NCBI GenBank assembly: GCA_004352715.1
Contig: SCFE01000021.1
Coordinates: forward strand, 1,028,243-1,092,242
Reading direction: 5' to 3'
DNA length: 64,000 nucleotides
Source of the DNA: Hofstenia miamia
Taxonomy: Eukaryota; Xenacoelomorpha; Acoela
The translations under genes were made by a program, and so were the position numbers. Below, one piece after another: positions 13,830-25,499 of this stretch. Numbering within the stretch: position 1 is the stretch's first letter; each line of letters begins with the position of its first letter. The notes below the pieces were generated by a model that was given only the letters and a program-made list of their open reading frames with translations, ran no database searches and was not told the DNA's origin.

Positions 13830-14125
13830 TAGAAAGCAATTTATATGTGATTATTGTAACTATTATTTCTTAAGAATCAGTAGTCTCAAATCCAATCAGT
13901 TAAAAAGTTATTGGGCAATGCCATATAAATGTGAATAATAAATGTAACTAAACATATTGACAACATAATAATCTCAAAAGACATCAGATTATGCATTCTA
14001 ATAAAAAGCAATTTAACTTTAGTAAATGTGATCACGCATATTCACAACTTAGCTATCTCAAATCACACTAGCTTAGACATCATTCTGGAAACAAACCATT
14101 TAAATGTGATAAATGTGGTCATGCT
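13830..14125 (+). pseudogene. C2H2 zinc-finger array relic, 5' part
   Basis: Degenerate C2H2 fingers are readable across several frames. KQFICDYCNYYF is followed by SSLKSNQLK and a linker-like MPYKCE near 13832-13935. Later KCDHAYSQLSYLKSH, then LRHHSGNKPFKCDKCGHA, lies near 14020-14127. The pattern C-x2-C, hydrophobic, Leu, His, and H-x-G-x-K/R-P-F/Y-K-C linkers is that of tandem C2H2 proteins. Stops and shifts in nearly every unit show it is dead. A 298-bp element separates this half from the continuation at 14432. It may come from a host zinc-finger gene or a transposon-captured copy; the source is unknown. Confidence 0.7.
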
Positions 14126-14423
14126 CAGACCAGGAAACGAGTCAACTCGTCTGCCGATCGTGTTGAGTCATCAATTAAACAAGTTGGGCCGGACCGTGTC
14201 AATAAAACTTCTCGGCGCGTCTGCCCAAGACTCAACATTCAGAATGTGCATTCATAGAAATTTGACACATATTTTACTTTAAATTATGAAATCTTACCTT
14301 ATTTCAGTTGGATTTGCTATAATTATATAAATACGATACAAAATAATATTAGAGAGCACCTTTATTAATTATTATAACCCTGATCGGGTCAGAAACTGCT
14401 TCAGTCGGGACGGGTAGGGCTAG
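14126..14423. mobile_element. hAT-type MITE inserted in the zinc-finger relic
   Basis: The insert is flanked by GTCATGCT (14118-14125) and GTTATGCT (14424-14431), an 8-bp duplication with one difference. It splits the finger sequence where CGHA on the left resumes as a GYAGHQLSN-like reading on the right. Its ends are GC-richer than the surroundings: CAGACCAGGAAACGAGTC on the left, and GGGACGGGTAGGGCTAG on the right. The 8-bp duplication and CAG/CTAG-like termini suggest hAT; the inverted repeat itself is weak. No coding capacity. Confidence 0.6.
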
Positions 14424-14431
14424 GTTATGCT

Positions 14432-14840
14432 GGCCATCAACTTAGTAATGTCAAAGCCAATCAATTTAAACATTCTGATAAAAGCCCCTTAAAGGTGATA
14501 CATGTGGCTCTCTCAAATTCAATCAATTTAAGCATTCATGGTTTAAAGCGCCATAAAAGGATAAATGTAGCTATGATTGCTCATTGTGCGATAATGCCAT
14601 TTAATGTCATAAATTTCATTAGGATGCTCTCATCAACGTCATTTCAAATCCAATCAGCCTTACCATTTCGGGGTAAAGCCTTTTAGCTGTGAAAAACGTG
14701 ATTAAGAAAGCTAGTCACCTTGAGCATTCTGGGTTAAGACCCTATAAATGTGACAAATTTTAAATGCTTCCATTTTAGTATTCCGGAAGCTCATCAGCTT
14801 GAGCATTCTGGAATATCGACCTAAAATTGATAAATTATAT
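14432..14840 (+). pseudogene. C2H2 zinc-finger array relic, 3' part
   Basis: Finger remnants resume after the inserted element. GHQLSNVKANQFKHSDKSPL and DTCG lie near 14430-14510, then KCSYDC and SLCDNA near 14565-14600, then KASHLEHSGLRPYKCDKF near 14706-14760. HSGLRPYKCDK is a classic inter-finger linker. No frame is continuous for more than about one finger. The array fades near 14840. Confidence 0.65.
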
Positions 14841-15402
14841 TATGAATGTTGCAGTGATGTTGCTTAATGCAGCTTCAGCACTTAGATTTGCCTTTATAAA
14901 GTTATTTAATTAGACCAACAAATTTACAAAACTTGACATTGTTGTATTGTGGGAAATTTATGTAATTTCTCCCTATTTGAAAACCCTGATTTAATATTCG
15001 TCAGTTGTTTATATGAATATTTACACTATTTCAGTGACGGATAATTTCTAGGCTTGTCCATTAGACAGATTCCTCTGTCCAATCCAATGCAAAAATTTTA
15101 GAATTGTTCAATTGGAATCCAATCGAATTCCAATCTAAGTTTGAGTTTGCTAATCCAAATTTTCTCTCAAACATACATTCGATGTTTCTGATTTCATATA
15201 ATATTTACTTAATTCTAATGCAGAGATTTTCTGTATGTTACTATTAAGACCTGGATTTTGCTTGTAAAACGCAGAAAAAATCAGAATTATTAATACATAA
15301 CTAATGCATTGGTTTATTTGTAGAAGCTTTGGACAAAAATGAGGTCAAAATACGAGATCCTATAGTCGATTAACACCACTCTCAATACCGGAACCTTGTC
15401 TG

Positions 15403-15440
15403 TTAACCCTCAGATTACAATTTGGGTCCATTGGACCCAA
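15403..15440. repeat. piggyBac-like solo end
   Basis: TTAACCCTCAGATTAC is followed by the palindrome GGGTCCATTGGACCC. This arrangement (TTAA, short arm, then GGGTC/GACCC palindrome) resembles ends of piggyBac-type MITEs. No partner end was found nearby. Confidence 0.35.
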
Positions 15441-16424
15441 TAATCAATTCTTAATCCTTTTGCCAATTAACTAATATAATGAATTTAGACAAACGCATAG
15501 AAAAATTATATTATAATATATTGTTAGTTGAATTTTCTTAATTGCCATTTGAGAGATAATTCCTAATTTATTTGTATCTAAATCAAGTTTCAGTCCTAAG
15601 GTGTGCTCACCTCTAAAAGCCTTACGGGAACACTCCCATGGGTTTGGGAGGAATTTTTGAAGCTCGTCAAAGTGCATTTCTTAGAACTGGAACATATTAA
15701 AAGATGCCTCATCACTAAAATTTCAACTTACACAACACACCGAAGAAGAATCCAATGATTTGTAGTTTCTTTATTCAAACTTTAGGAGTGAAGACTGTTT
15801 GATCGCAAACGATGGATCATCTCGCTCCCTATCAAAATATAAAAGACATATGCAAGATGCACGGGGATTTCTTTATGATAAAAATTTTGATCTCCTATAT
15901 ATTGGAAAAATTCCCTTTACAAAAAACTTAGATAAGTTGCAGGATCTTATCTAACCACTCAAGCTTTAGAAATAGCTCCTGAACTAGCTCTTAGGTCAGA
16001 TGTACATGTACTTACGATTCTTGCTTGCCGTGTACAACGGCTCATTTGAACGAACTCTTAGTTATATATTCCTGGGTGTTCTATTCGAAGTTTTTTAAGC
16101 TTCGATGCTAGATTAGTAGGAGACTAGTGAACGTCGGATCAATTCATTGTGCTACAACAAGACTATTCCCCTCTGGTGCGAGCTTAGAAAGATCTTTCAA
16201 AAAATATTGTGAGATTCTAACTTAAAGACGCAAAAGCATAACACAGGAAAATTTGTCAAAGAACCCATTTATTCTGATCAATAATTTGTAATTGAATTCA
16301 CATTCCTTGAGTAAAATACCATCTTTGATTTCATCAGGAAAAGTAGAATTCTTCCAGAATGGAAAAGCTTAGCATAGTTTGTTAAGTTTTCGCATGCAGA
16401 GTATCCTGGAACTACTGCTAATAT

Positions 16425-16970
16425 AGTAAGATAAGATAAGAATTTATTAAAAATCAGAAAGAGCATCTGATAGTCATCTAAAAAAGCCTTATTTATACAA
16501 AATTGATAAAAAGTACAATCTGCAATTATGGTACCAAATTCAGACTCTCAAAAACGAGTTTGGAATAAGTTTTTGTACTTCTTGATATACAACTTATAAG
16601 GTGCAGGATTCCGTTTCCTCAAGTGATCTTCGCTGTATGTGCTGAGTACTGGTAACACATCCTCCAAAACAAGATTGTCCGTATGCAATATAGTTTCATA
16701 TAAAGATGAATCTGCTTCACCAACTAATTGTTGAAAAGTCTTGAAATATTCAATCACACCTTAAGTAACGAGTCGCTTTTGAAATACATCTATTTTTTTC
16801 TGTTTACCAAAATTAACCCCACCCCAAACAGTCAGGCAATACTTTATTTGAATAAGGAATAAACAGATATACAGGGTTTGCAATTCAACAAAATTGTAAC
16901 CAATGGATTTCAGCTTTTTGAGAAGATAAACTTTGGGCAAGTTTACTGCAAAGTAATCGAACATGCTCAT
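16425..16970 (-). pseudogene. Non-LTR retrotransposon ORF2, C-terminal tail
   Basis: Two consecutive minus-strand frames carry the post-RT region of CR1/Jockey-type LINEs. The first (16970 to 16761) has LKKLKSIGYNF, LQTLYICLFLIQIKYCLTVW and a QKRLVT ending, matching the family pattern of Leu-Tyr-x-hydrophobic, YCxxVWG and QKR. The second (16757 to 16548) continues with the Leu-rich stretch that normally follows, ending in a Lys/Asn-rich LYIKKYKNLFQTRF. A stop separates the two. Downstream on the minus strand, AATAAATTCTTATCTTATC (about 16450-16430) looks like a poly-A signal plus a short (TTATC) tail, placing the 3' end near 16425. The 5' portion, including the RT core, is missing. Confidence 0.6.
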
Positions 16971-17306
16971 GAAAGGTCATAAAATGACACCAATTATCCA
17001 CAAAGTCTTATCCATTCAGAATTCTGCCTATGAGACCACGTATACGTATGTATGTATATCATATCATGCCGGAATTGCTGTGCAGGCTCAATTAAAGGAC
17101 ATAAATAGCAATGTAACCAATGAATTTAAGAATTTATTCATCATGTGCTGTTCGATTAGAATACAAAAAGCACAATAGTAGTTGTCCAGTCATTGTATTC
17201 TAATCAAATAAAATTTTACAAAACGTACTTCTTTGTGCTCAAATGATTAAGAGACAATATTGCAATTAGTTACCATGATATGACACATGGCATTCAGAGT
17301 ATTATC

Positions 17307-18015
17307 TAGGGCCCTGCAAGTACTCTTGACTTGACTCGAAATTTAAACATTAACAGATTTCGAGTCGGGTCGAATCAACTCGAGTTTTGTTGATTGAAAA
17401 TGAATAGTGCAGTGTATGTTTGCTTAATTAAAAACAATAGTATTATTTTCTTATTAAAAACCTTTTTACAAAAATTTTTTTCAGGGTCATTGAGGTTGAC
17501 AATATTGTATATTGAATGATTGTTACTAATATCAAGATGCTACAATTTATTGATATTATGGTGGTAGCATCTCCCTTCTGGTTGGATTGTTTTAAATTTC
17601 TTAAGATACAAATATTTATTTTCTAGTCTTTCTTAAAAGTTAGATTAACACTTCATTAGCAAAGGTCGTGGTTTCAAGTTTGTAAACAAATTTCACACTT
17701 TATTCAAATGATATTTGATTGGTTTTCTTTCTTTAATTTAATAAAATCAACATTGATTGGTTAGGGCCATATCTATATACAATACAATAATGATCAATTA
17801 CACGTTTTTAGCCAATTACAAATGTCACTGCTAAAATATTTTTTCGAACTTGGAAAAAAGAAAAACAATTGATTACTTGACTTTAAAATTGTCATATTCA
17901 TAGACCTAAGTGCTCAGACAGGACTGGAGATTTGAAATCCGACTCGACTCGACTCGAATTTTAAGAGACTGACCCGTTTTAACTCGCAAAAATATCCCGA
18001 TTTGCAGAACCCATA
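17307..18015. mobile_element. hAT-type MITE with GACTCG-rich ends
   Basis: The left end TAGGGCCCTGCAAG and the reverse complement of the right end, TATGGGTTCTGCAAAT, form an imperfect inverted repeat. Both ends contain runs of CGACTCGACTCG or CGAGTCGGGTCGA. Flanks GTATTATC (17299-17306) and GGACTATC (18016-18023) match at six of eight positions. The interior is AT-rich and non-coding. It is nested in the larger 15049-18239 element. Confidence 0.55.
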
Positions 18016-18249
18016 GGACTATCAGACCCATATCCAAAGCAATTATTTTAATAGCATGAGGAATTCTTAAGAAACTATATTATATAAAATTGTGGTTTTG
18101 GAAATTCTTGTAAATTTATTCCAATGAAAATCCAATTGGAATCCAGTGAATAGCAAATTATGTTTGTTCAACCAATTCCAATGCAATTTCAATGTCCAAT
18201 TGAAATCCAATTAGATTCCAATCTTAATGGACAAGACTGCTAATTTCAA

Positions 18250-19930
18250 TATTATTAGGAAGCAATTCTTAGAAATTATAGTCTCATTGCAGTGCTCCTC
18301 GCAAATTACCTTTTTAAAACTTTAATGTCATCTATGATATTTACACTCCTCATAAACTTGAACTTAAGAAGCCTGTAAAGTTTTGTAAATATTTTATTAA
18401 AATTTTGTAAGCCTCTAAGCCTGTGCTAATTTTTCTTAAATACAAGTAAATATTTTACAATATAATTATGCTGCTATTAAAACCTTACTTAATTTTACAT
18501 TATATTGCATCTCAAATTTTGAAATTCGGATGGTAATCAATGTGTCTTAAAACTTTGCAAATTACGCATAGGGCATGAGAGCTCAAAGGGAAGTCAAAAT
18601 TTCCATTGCATGAGATGAGATTTAAGATTTTTGAAGATAAGAGCAATTTCATGGGAGTAATATGGGAACAAATTCTCACAGAGTAAGTGTTTTGTATTAA
18701 ACTTGCTAATTTAATAGAAGAAAAATCCAATGAGTTGAAAAGTTTTAAAATCTGGCCTAGTAATACTGCCTCATCCACCTTCCTTCATGCGAGAATTTGT
18801 GAATTCAATCAATTCATCAAGAAATGAATCGTTTCCTCAATCCGCCTCTAAGCAATTTGTCTCTCCAATACAAAATGTTTCTTCATTACTCAATGTTTTT
18901 GAAATTATAAATTGCTAACTTAAAAATTCCCCAAAAGAAGCACCAGAGGTGTACGTGTTTATTAAAATCCCATGGTAATAGAGGAATCATTGAAAAAATT
19001 GAAAACTGCGATGTAGGACTATCGACAACCTCCATTAATATATAGAACTAAATTATTATAATTCTTTATTACTGTTTAACATTTAAAACCTAAAAGCACA
19101 AGCAACTAAAAAAGAACTACTTGTACATATATTGACAACAGAAATTCCCGCAAAAATCAAAGGAATAAAAATGGCATCCTCTATGATTGGAATATTATTC
19201 ACATTTAACTAAATTAAGAAGGATAGAATGGTACATTTCTACCGTTTTTTATAATCAAAAGACTTATCAATAAAGATTAATGAAACAACCATAGGGTAAT
19301 CAAAGAGTTTATGGGAAATTGGGATAGGATGGACAAGGGGAAATCTCTTAATTTATATATATATATAGATATAAATTATTTGCATACGTGGTATGTCATA
19401 GTCAGATCCGGATCCAGAAATATGAAAGATAGAGGGCGTGGTCCAATCTCCCCAAATCTTTCTAAAAAAAGAAATGCATATACTAATATTACTCCAAATG
19501 AAAATATTTTTGTATATTTTATTGGTTTGCAATTTCTGTACTCTATCATTATTATGATTAAAAAAGTGTCACAAGCGAGATCAACAACAGCTAAATAGCA
19601 ATGAAAAATTTTTGCTATTTTACATCCTGTCGTTTTTTTTGAACCTCCAAGAAAATACCCGTTAAATTGTCAAGTGACTGTCAATTCAACTTTAAAAACA
19701 CTAGATGGCGTTAAGACTTTGTTTATTAGTCTTTTATGCTTGATTTGAAAATAAAAACTGTGCAAATGTTGATAATAAGACAAATTCGAATATTCCACGT
19801 ATATTTCGTCTTAAATTACATAAACTTAATCCATTCAAAATTCAAGGTACTTTATTATTACAAATCAATTAAGTAAAGTAGAACATTTTGTTGCAATTAG
19901 TAGGGTAGAATGATTTTTTTTTATTTATGA
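18250..19930. other. Gene-free stretch
   Basis: No coding region is supported. A word at about 19402-19416, CAGATCCGGATCCAG, resembles a DNA-transposon end seen in many invertebrates, but no matching second end was found. Confidence 0.5.
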
Positions 19931-19935
19931 AAAAG

Positions 19936-20473
19936 AATGGTTCTAAAAAGCTGTCTCTACTTCTTAGTCCACACTTTTCAAGTGTTTATGTAGTTCCCAG
20001 CTTAATTATGCTAGCTATCCCTATTTATACTCCAAACATCTTATAATTTTTTGGCTATAGCTTCACGCTGCATTCTGTAAATCATTTTGTAGCTAAAGAG
20101 GAAATGAATTTGCCCAGATTTTCTTCATTTTCCCTTGTCAAGAAAAGCGTTTAAGGTTTCCCCGTTTGTAAATTGTATTACATGCAAACAGTTCAATAAC
20201 ATAACAGTGAAATTTAATGGAAATTTAAAATCTTATATTGACAAGGGAAATATAAAAACCTGGAAAAGTTTATGTGCTGTTTTTGGTTTTTTAAAGTGTT
20301 ACAAAATGGCGTGCAATATAAGGCCATAACTATATAATTGGAGGATATTTGGAGGATTTTGCCTTTTTGCCCCTTGCAAATAAATCAGGGGGTAGTCAAC
20401 ACAGTTAAAATGTTAACTACCTGAAAACATAAGAAAGTGTGTTTTAGAAGTAGAGACAGCTGTTTAGAACCTT
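19936..20473. mobile_element. Non-autonomous TIR element, about 0.54 kb
   Basis: The left terminus GGTTCTAAAAAGCTGTCTCT (from 19939) pairs with the right terminus near 20446-20473, whose reverse complement begins AAGGTTCTAAACAGCTGTCT. The similarity continues inward for roughly 60 bp through CTACTTCT and CACACTTT. A 64-codon frame inside (20135-20329) has no recognised domain. No clean target duplication was found, so the superfamily is open. Confidence 0.7.
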
Positions 20474-21002
20474 ATTTTTCACTCCACCATATATATCAAT
20501 TACACACTTTAAATATTTTAGTGAAATTCGCAGCAACATAAGCAATAGCAACCTTGATTTTCAGTTTTAAAAAATTAAATAAAACTTCAAGGTTTTCTTA
20601 GCCACAATGTTTTAAAATTTTAGTCGTGTGACTAAAAGAAAAAAGTTTATTTATTAATGATTAATTGATCAAGCTCTGTAAGTGTCATTTTCACTTACAC
20701 CTATGTTGATATAAGTTTGAACATAAACGTTAAAGTTTTACTATGTATTGCTAATTCACTAAGACTAAAGACACTCTTTTTCAAGCTATCATCAAGAGCA
20801 ACCGCTGTTATGATGTTATGAATAACTATTGGTTAAATCTATAACTGAAAAAAATTACACTGGAATAGGGACAACACTTGTGTTGGAGTATGCTGGTCTA
20901 AATTTACCTTGGCCATTTTCATTACGTTAAACTTTACTTTAAGAAAACGTAAGCTAATATTATAAAATCTCTCGTTTTATACAACGCTCGATTTAAATAT
21001 CT

Positions 21003-21255
21003 TGACACTTGAAAATCAAGAAAATTAAGTATGCAAATTTATCGTAATATTGTATTTAATCTTCAAGCGCCAATGCAAATAGAAAAGCTGGTAATGGAAT
21101 AACAGAATTTTGTAATTATTTGATTTTTTAATATTGAGCTACATTATGTCTTGGCAATGCATCCGAATACATATTTGTTCTGTTAAAATTAATTATATCG
21201 GCATAATCAAACTGAGCCTAAATCATAGGATCCTTTGTAGACATTCTAAGAGGGA
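21003..21255 (+). repeat. Dispersed repeat, copy 1
   Basis: This segment is clearly related to 28131-28398 in the same orientation. Shared words include TGAAAATCAA, TTGATTT-TTAATATTNAGCTAC and CGTCTTGGCAATGCATC or ATGTCTTGGCAATGCATC, plus a common end ACATTCTAAG/GGCATTCTAAG. The copies are heavily diverged, with indels. The parent element is unknown. Confidence 0.7.
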
Positions 21256-23181
21256 ATAGTTCAAAGCATTAAAATATGTATATGAAACAGAGTAAACCTT
21301 TGACAAACATACCCTTTACATCATCATTTAAGAATGATAATTTCTAATAGCTAGTAAATTTTTACATTTATATATGAATAGTCGTATAGAACTCATATTT
21401 CACAAACCGCTTTTATGTGACCTTATTAAACAAATTTAAGTTCCAATGCCAATTGTAAAAATATTTTTCACGTGTATATTTAATTATTTGCGAGCCTTAT
21501 CAAGGAATACGTTGTGAAGGTATACCGGCATTTAAAATACAAAATCTAGGTTACTTACATGTATTACACACCTTAGAACGAATATGCTTAACTTCCTTGA
21601 ATAAAATGATAAAAAACAGATTTTGAAATTTTTTCAAGCATGGAAATATTGAATCTGCATCAAAACCTGCATCAAGCAGCCTGATGAGTATTTTTTACCC
21701 TAAGAAGGTGGCGCTTAGATATAACCCAACTGAAACAGTATTTATTGAACATCAATATTTTAGCAAAATTTGGATGAACATTCCAATAATCTTAACAAAT
21801 ACTAATAACGTAATTAGTAAGACCAATAGTTAATTTTTTACCCTTACCCATACCCGAGTACAAAATATCTTGTATTTTCCTTATGGTAATCAATTTTCAT
21901 CAGATGTACTCATAGCTTTGTTATCTAAAGAGCTTGAATCATGGGATCCCTAATTTGTTTACTCATTGTTGACATAGATCCATAATTTGCATGATGCCTG
22001 TTGCATAGCAACGTTGTCAAAGAATTGAAATTTCTTTGGATAGAAATTCATGGGTGTGATAAACTGTTCGATATCCTTCATTATCCGGCGTACCTCTTAA
22101 GATTGGTGTTATTCCAAAGCATGCTGATGCTTTGTGAACAGCTCCAGTTGGGCAAAAGTAAATGAAATGGATTTGTTACTTGTTGATTTCACGGTCTCTA
22201 TGTAATCATCTGGAGAATGATTATAAAGCATCCGGTATTCGTAAATTGACTAATTACATCATATGCTTGTCTGTCCCAATGTTGGATATTGTGCGAAATA
22301 TAATGCTAGATTAATGTATATACACAAAGGTATTTAAATATTAAGAGGTCACTAAGAATGCATTAAAAAAATTTTAAGACTGTGCAGATGCATGATTTTT
22401 GCTTTTGATAGGCGATATCTACGTAAAGCAAATGGTTGATAGATGTAAGCAAGGTTGAATATAGAACTTATGTTTCGGAGGGAACTTTAATAGCTTAGGG
22501 GGATACAGATGTAAAAGTCAGTGAGGAAGTGCATTGTAATGTATGCATGTACAAATATATATTATATATGCGACCAATTCTTCATGTTGTCAATAATGTC
22601 TTCCGAAGATAGTTCCACTGATTCTTCAATGGCAACAATCATTAAATATAATATGCTTCTGAACTTAATCGCACTCTTAAACGCACTAAATGAAAGTTCA
22701 ACACTAGCTGCTGTAAATGGTGTCAGTAATAAATTACAAAGATAAGCAAGAAATCAATGATTTTGTGAGGCCCAATTTTCTCGGGATCTTTCTGAAGTGA
22801 TTTAATCTTTTAAGAATAGAAACATAATTGAACTGGTGTTTTTCCAAGTCCAAATGTAAAAAAAGTAATTCTGATTAAAGAATATGTTACAAAATTCCAT
22901 TCTTCAATTCAAAAAAGTTATTTTAGAACTTACTGTAGGGAATTCGTTTACAAAGCATAGGATCTATTGCAATTTTCCAAATTTGCTTGATACCAGTTTA
23001 TCAATGCATCTAAATTGCATAAAAAAGAACATGCGAACTTCCATTTGTCGGGGATTAAATATTTTAGCACTATCTTACTAATGTGAATATACATGTATAG
23101 TATCAGATTTAGTGGTGTTATATTTGTAGAAAGATTGGAACATTATCTGAATTTTAGTAAGCGAACTATTGAACAGTACCC

Positions 23182-23200
23182 ATATATATATATATATATA
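23182..23200. repeat. Short (TA)n microsatellite
   Basis: TA tract of about 19 bp. Confidence 0.85.
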
Positions 23201-23412
23201 AGTAAACTATATTATATAGGTTATAGTTTGCCTTTGCATGCAGATATAGTTGTCTACATATACTTTAAATCCATTTAGTCTAAGTGAAAAAGTTTTCATT
23301 GCTTGCTTTAAGCCTCATGCCATATTAAATCTACAATAATTTTAAGTATAAAATGCTTGTCAAACAATACCTTATTAAATTCCTTAATAATTTAATTTGT
23401 ACGGGATAGTTT

Positions 23413-23623
23413 GGGTCAATTTACCCACCTCGTCCTTCTAGGTATAAGTACATATACATATGCTTCAAGCATTATTTTTAAACTTTATGTTGTGTGCAAA
23501 GTTAGTACTTCCAAATATAGTAAAAATCAAGATTTAAGGAAATTCCATTGCAAATATAATTTATACCACGGCAAATAATTTTATAAATGGGTCAATTGAC
23601 TTACTTGGCCCTTCTAGTGTTAA
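23413..23623. repeat. piggyBac-like terminal sequences, two right ends
   Basis: Two similar segments occur in the same orientation. The first, 23413-23447, has GGGTCAATTTACCC then CTCGTCCTTCTAGG. The second, 23589-23623, has GGGTCAATTGAC then GGCCCTTCTAGTG and TTAA. The second matches the right end of the 171-bp TTAA-flanked MITE at 50079-50249. Left ends were not identified. Confidence 0.4.
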
Positions 23624-23943
23624 TGCTTAAGTGCTTGAGAGAGGAATGCAATGTAGTGAACTGCTAGTAGCAAAACAATGTATTAGAATTAGAATGGTGT
23701 ACATTAGGCGTGTAAATAGATTACAACGCATTTCAAGTATTTAAACTTTTTTCTTTAATTTAGTTTTTGTTATACTCACAATTGATGTTTCATTTATATT
23801 GTAATAGTAATAATCTAATTCTAAATTAAAATGGATAAGAACACATATTAAATTAGTTTAGTATAATATTTTATATTTTAACTTTTTTGTTACAATTGGA
23901 AATCCAGCTTATGATGGTTTTTTAAGCGCTCATGGCTACACTG

Positions 23944-23970
23944 TTATATATATATATATATATATATATA
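23944..23970. repeat. (TA)n microsatellite
   Basis: Uninterrupted TA tract of about 27 bp. Confidence 0.95.
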
Positions 23971-24429
23971 GATTTTATAACATTCTTGCCTGGGGGAATT
24001 TCAATATCCCCATAGATCATTTACTGGATGTAAAGCAAGATGAAGGGAATGTACAAATACTTTGACATTGATTTCAATTGACCTCGATATCAACCACAGA
24101 CAATAGAGGTCAAGATTGCATTTCTGGAGGAATCTATTAACTTCTTGATCTATTTATGCTATTGTATATAAGATATGAAAGTTACAGTTGAACTTGCAAT
24201 ACATAATAGGGATTTTTTGCTTGCATCCGCACCAACATTATTTTCACAGAACATGGAATGTTTGCATTCAAAACATATATTTAAGCATAACCCAAACCTT
24301 AACCTTAATCCCGGGAAATTCTTCATTTTTCCGGATTTCCTGATAGTTCTTCATTCCACTACATTATTCTTCACTTTTCATTACCTATTGTTTACCTAAT
24401 TTTAACCATAACGCTAACCTAAATTGTTA

Positions 24430-24720
24430 TTTTTTATAGATCAAAGCCTTAAACCAACGTCAGAAAAACCTACATTCCTATTTTTTATAGACCTAAGTCC
24501 TAAACCAAAGTCTGAAACCCATGTTTTCTAGACCTAAAACCTAAATTTCTAACCTAAATCTAAATCCTTATTTTTTATTGGCCAAAACCCTAAACCAAAG
24601 TCAGAAAACACTAAATTCCTATTTATTAGACTTAAGCCCTAAACAAAAGTCACAAATCCATGTTCGGTAAATGTAACACCTAAATCTTGATTATTTCATA
24701 GACCTAAACCTTAAACCAAA
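24430..24720. repeat. Old minisatellite, CCTAAACCAAAGTC words
   Basis: The word CCTAAACCAAAGTC and variants recur at about 24450, 24500, 24590, 24640 and 24710, each preceded by TTTTTTATAGACCTAA-like sequence. Unit starts near 24431, 24481, 24571, 24621 and 24691 give alternating spacings of roughly 50 and 70-90 bp, so the higher-order unit is about 120-140 bp. The CCCTAA words recall telomere repeats but the array is too irregular and internal to be one. Confidence 0.7.
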
Positions 24721-25014
24721 GTCACCTATCCTGTTTCCTGTCTCCAATGTAAACATTCCATGCTCTACGAAAATAATGTTAGTGCGAGGAGGAGCAAAAA
24801 AGATCCCACCATGGTATTAATCCTTTTGAAAGTAAATAGGACTGAGGATGAGGGAATGATGTACCTAACAAATAGTAATAAAAACCAATGTGCACTGGTC
24901 AATGCATTTCATTTGCTTTACTTTCTGATGATTGTCATGGAATAAATACTGATTAATGTTTAGTAAATTGAAAATTCGACACATGCATAAATTACAAATG
25001 TTTAACAGAATACA

Positions 25015-25440
25015 TTGGAACCTCGGTATACAAACTTAATTTTTTCCCGATTATCTTTCGTAGCCCAAATTGGTCGGACATGGGATCAATTTTTTTCATA
25101 GGAATACTGTACATGTAAAATGAATTAATCCATTCCGAAACCTTAAAAACCTGTTATAAATTTAACACAAGCATTAGATTAATCATTTTAAACCTAATAT
25201 GTAATAGCGGATTAAAAATATATAAAGAATAAAATATATTGATTTTAACTAATTTATTTTTATTTACCATTGAGGATTTATTCAGTCGGGATAAATATTT
25301 TTCAGCAAAAATTCGTCTGTGCGGCGCTTATCACTCGCGTCCGGCCGCTTTTGATTTGGTAAAATACGGAATCTTAGATCGAATACGGAAGCAAATTTCA
25401 GCTTCAATAACTGTTCGTATCCCGAATTAGTACTAATTCG
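25015..25440. mobile_element. Tigger/pogo-like DNA transposon end fragment
   Basis: The segment begins GGAACCTCGGTATACAAACT and continues with TTCGTAGCCCAAATTGG, TTTTTCATAGGAATAC and, 300 bp on, GTTCGTATCCCGAATTAG. These are the kind of subterminal words (CCTCGGTATACGAAC, GTTCGTANCCCGAA) that I associate with pogo/Tigger-type elements. No transposase is visible. It lies just upstream of the integrase polyprotein relic and may have truncated it. Confidence 0.4.
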
Positions 25441-25499
25441 GTATGTGGAATTGATTGGCTTGAAAGTTGCCTGCAAATGCTCAATGACTAGAGGAAACT

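Larger units (their letters stand above)
15049..18239. mobile_element. Composite hAT-type element defined by TIR and TSD
   Basis: The left end TAGGCTTGTCCATTAGA (15049) and the reverse complement of the right end, CAGTCTTGTCCATTAAGA (18239), form a terminal inverted repeat. Flanks ATAATTTC (15041-15048) and CTAATTTC (18240-18247) are an 8-bp duplication with one difference. Both ends carry repeated CCAATTGGAATCC-like subterminal words. No hAT transposase is recognisable inside. The 3191-bp interior holds a minus-strand LINE tail, a piggyBac-like end and a nested 709-bp MITE, so much of the length is later insertion. An alternative is two separate related elements in opposite orientation, but the matching flanks argue for one. 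Confidence 0.65.
20480..24425. other. Mostly gene-free stretch with small repeats
   Basis: No gene is supported. It contains one copy of a dispersed repeat, two TA tracts and piggyBac-like end sequences, listed separately. The frame at 22521-22745 (Ser-rich MSSEDSSTDSS start) has no recognisable family. Confidence 0.5.

Noticed and set aside
18512-18778. 88-codon minus-strand frame
   Set aside because: No recognisable motif or neighbouring exon signal.
24430-24720. Interstitial telomere
   Set aside because: CCCTAA words are isolated within longer irregular units rather than in uninterrupted hexamer arrays.
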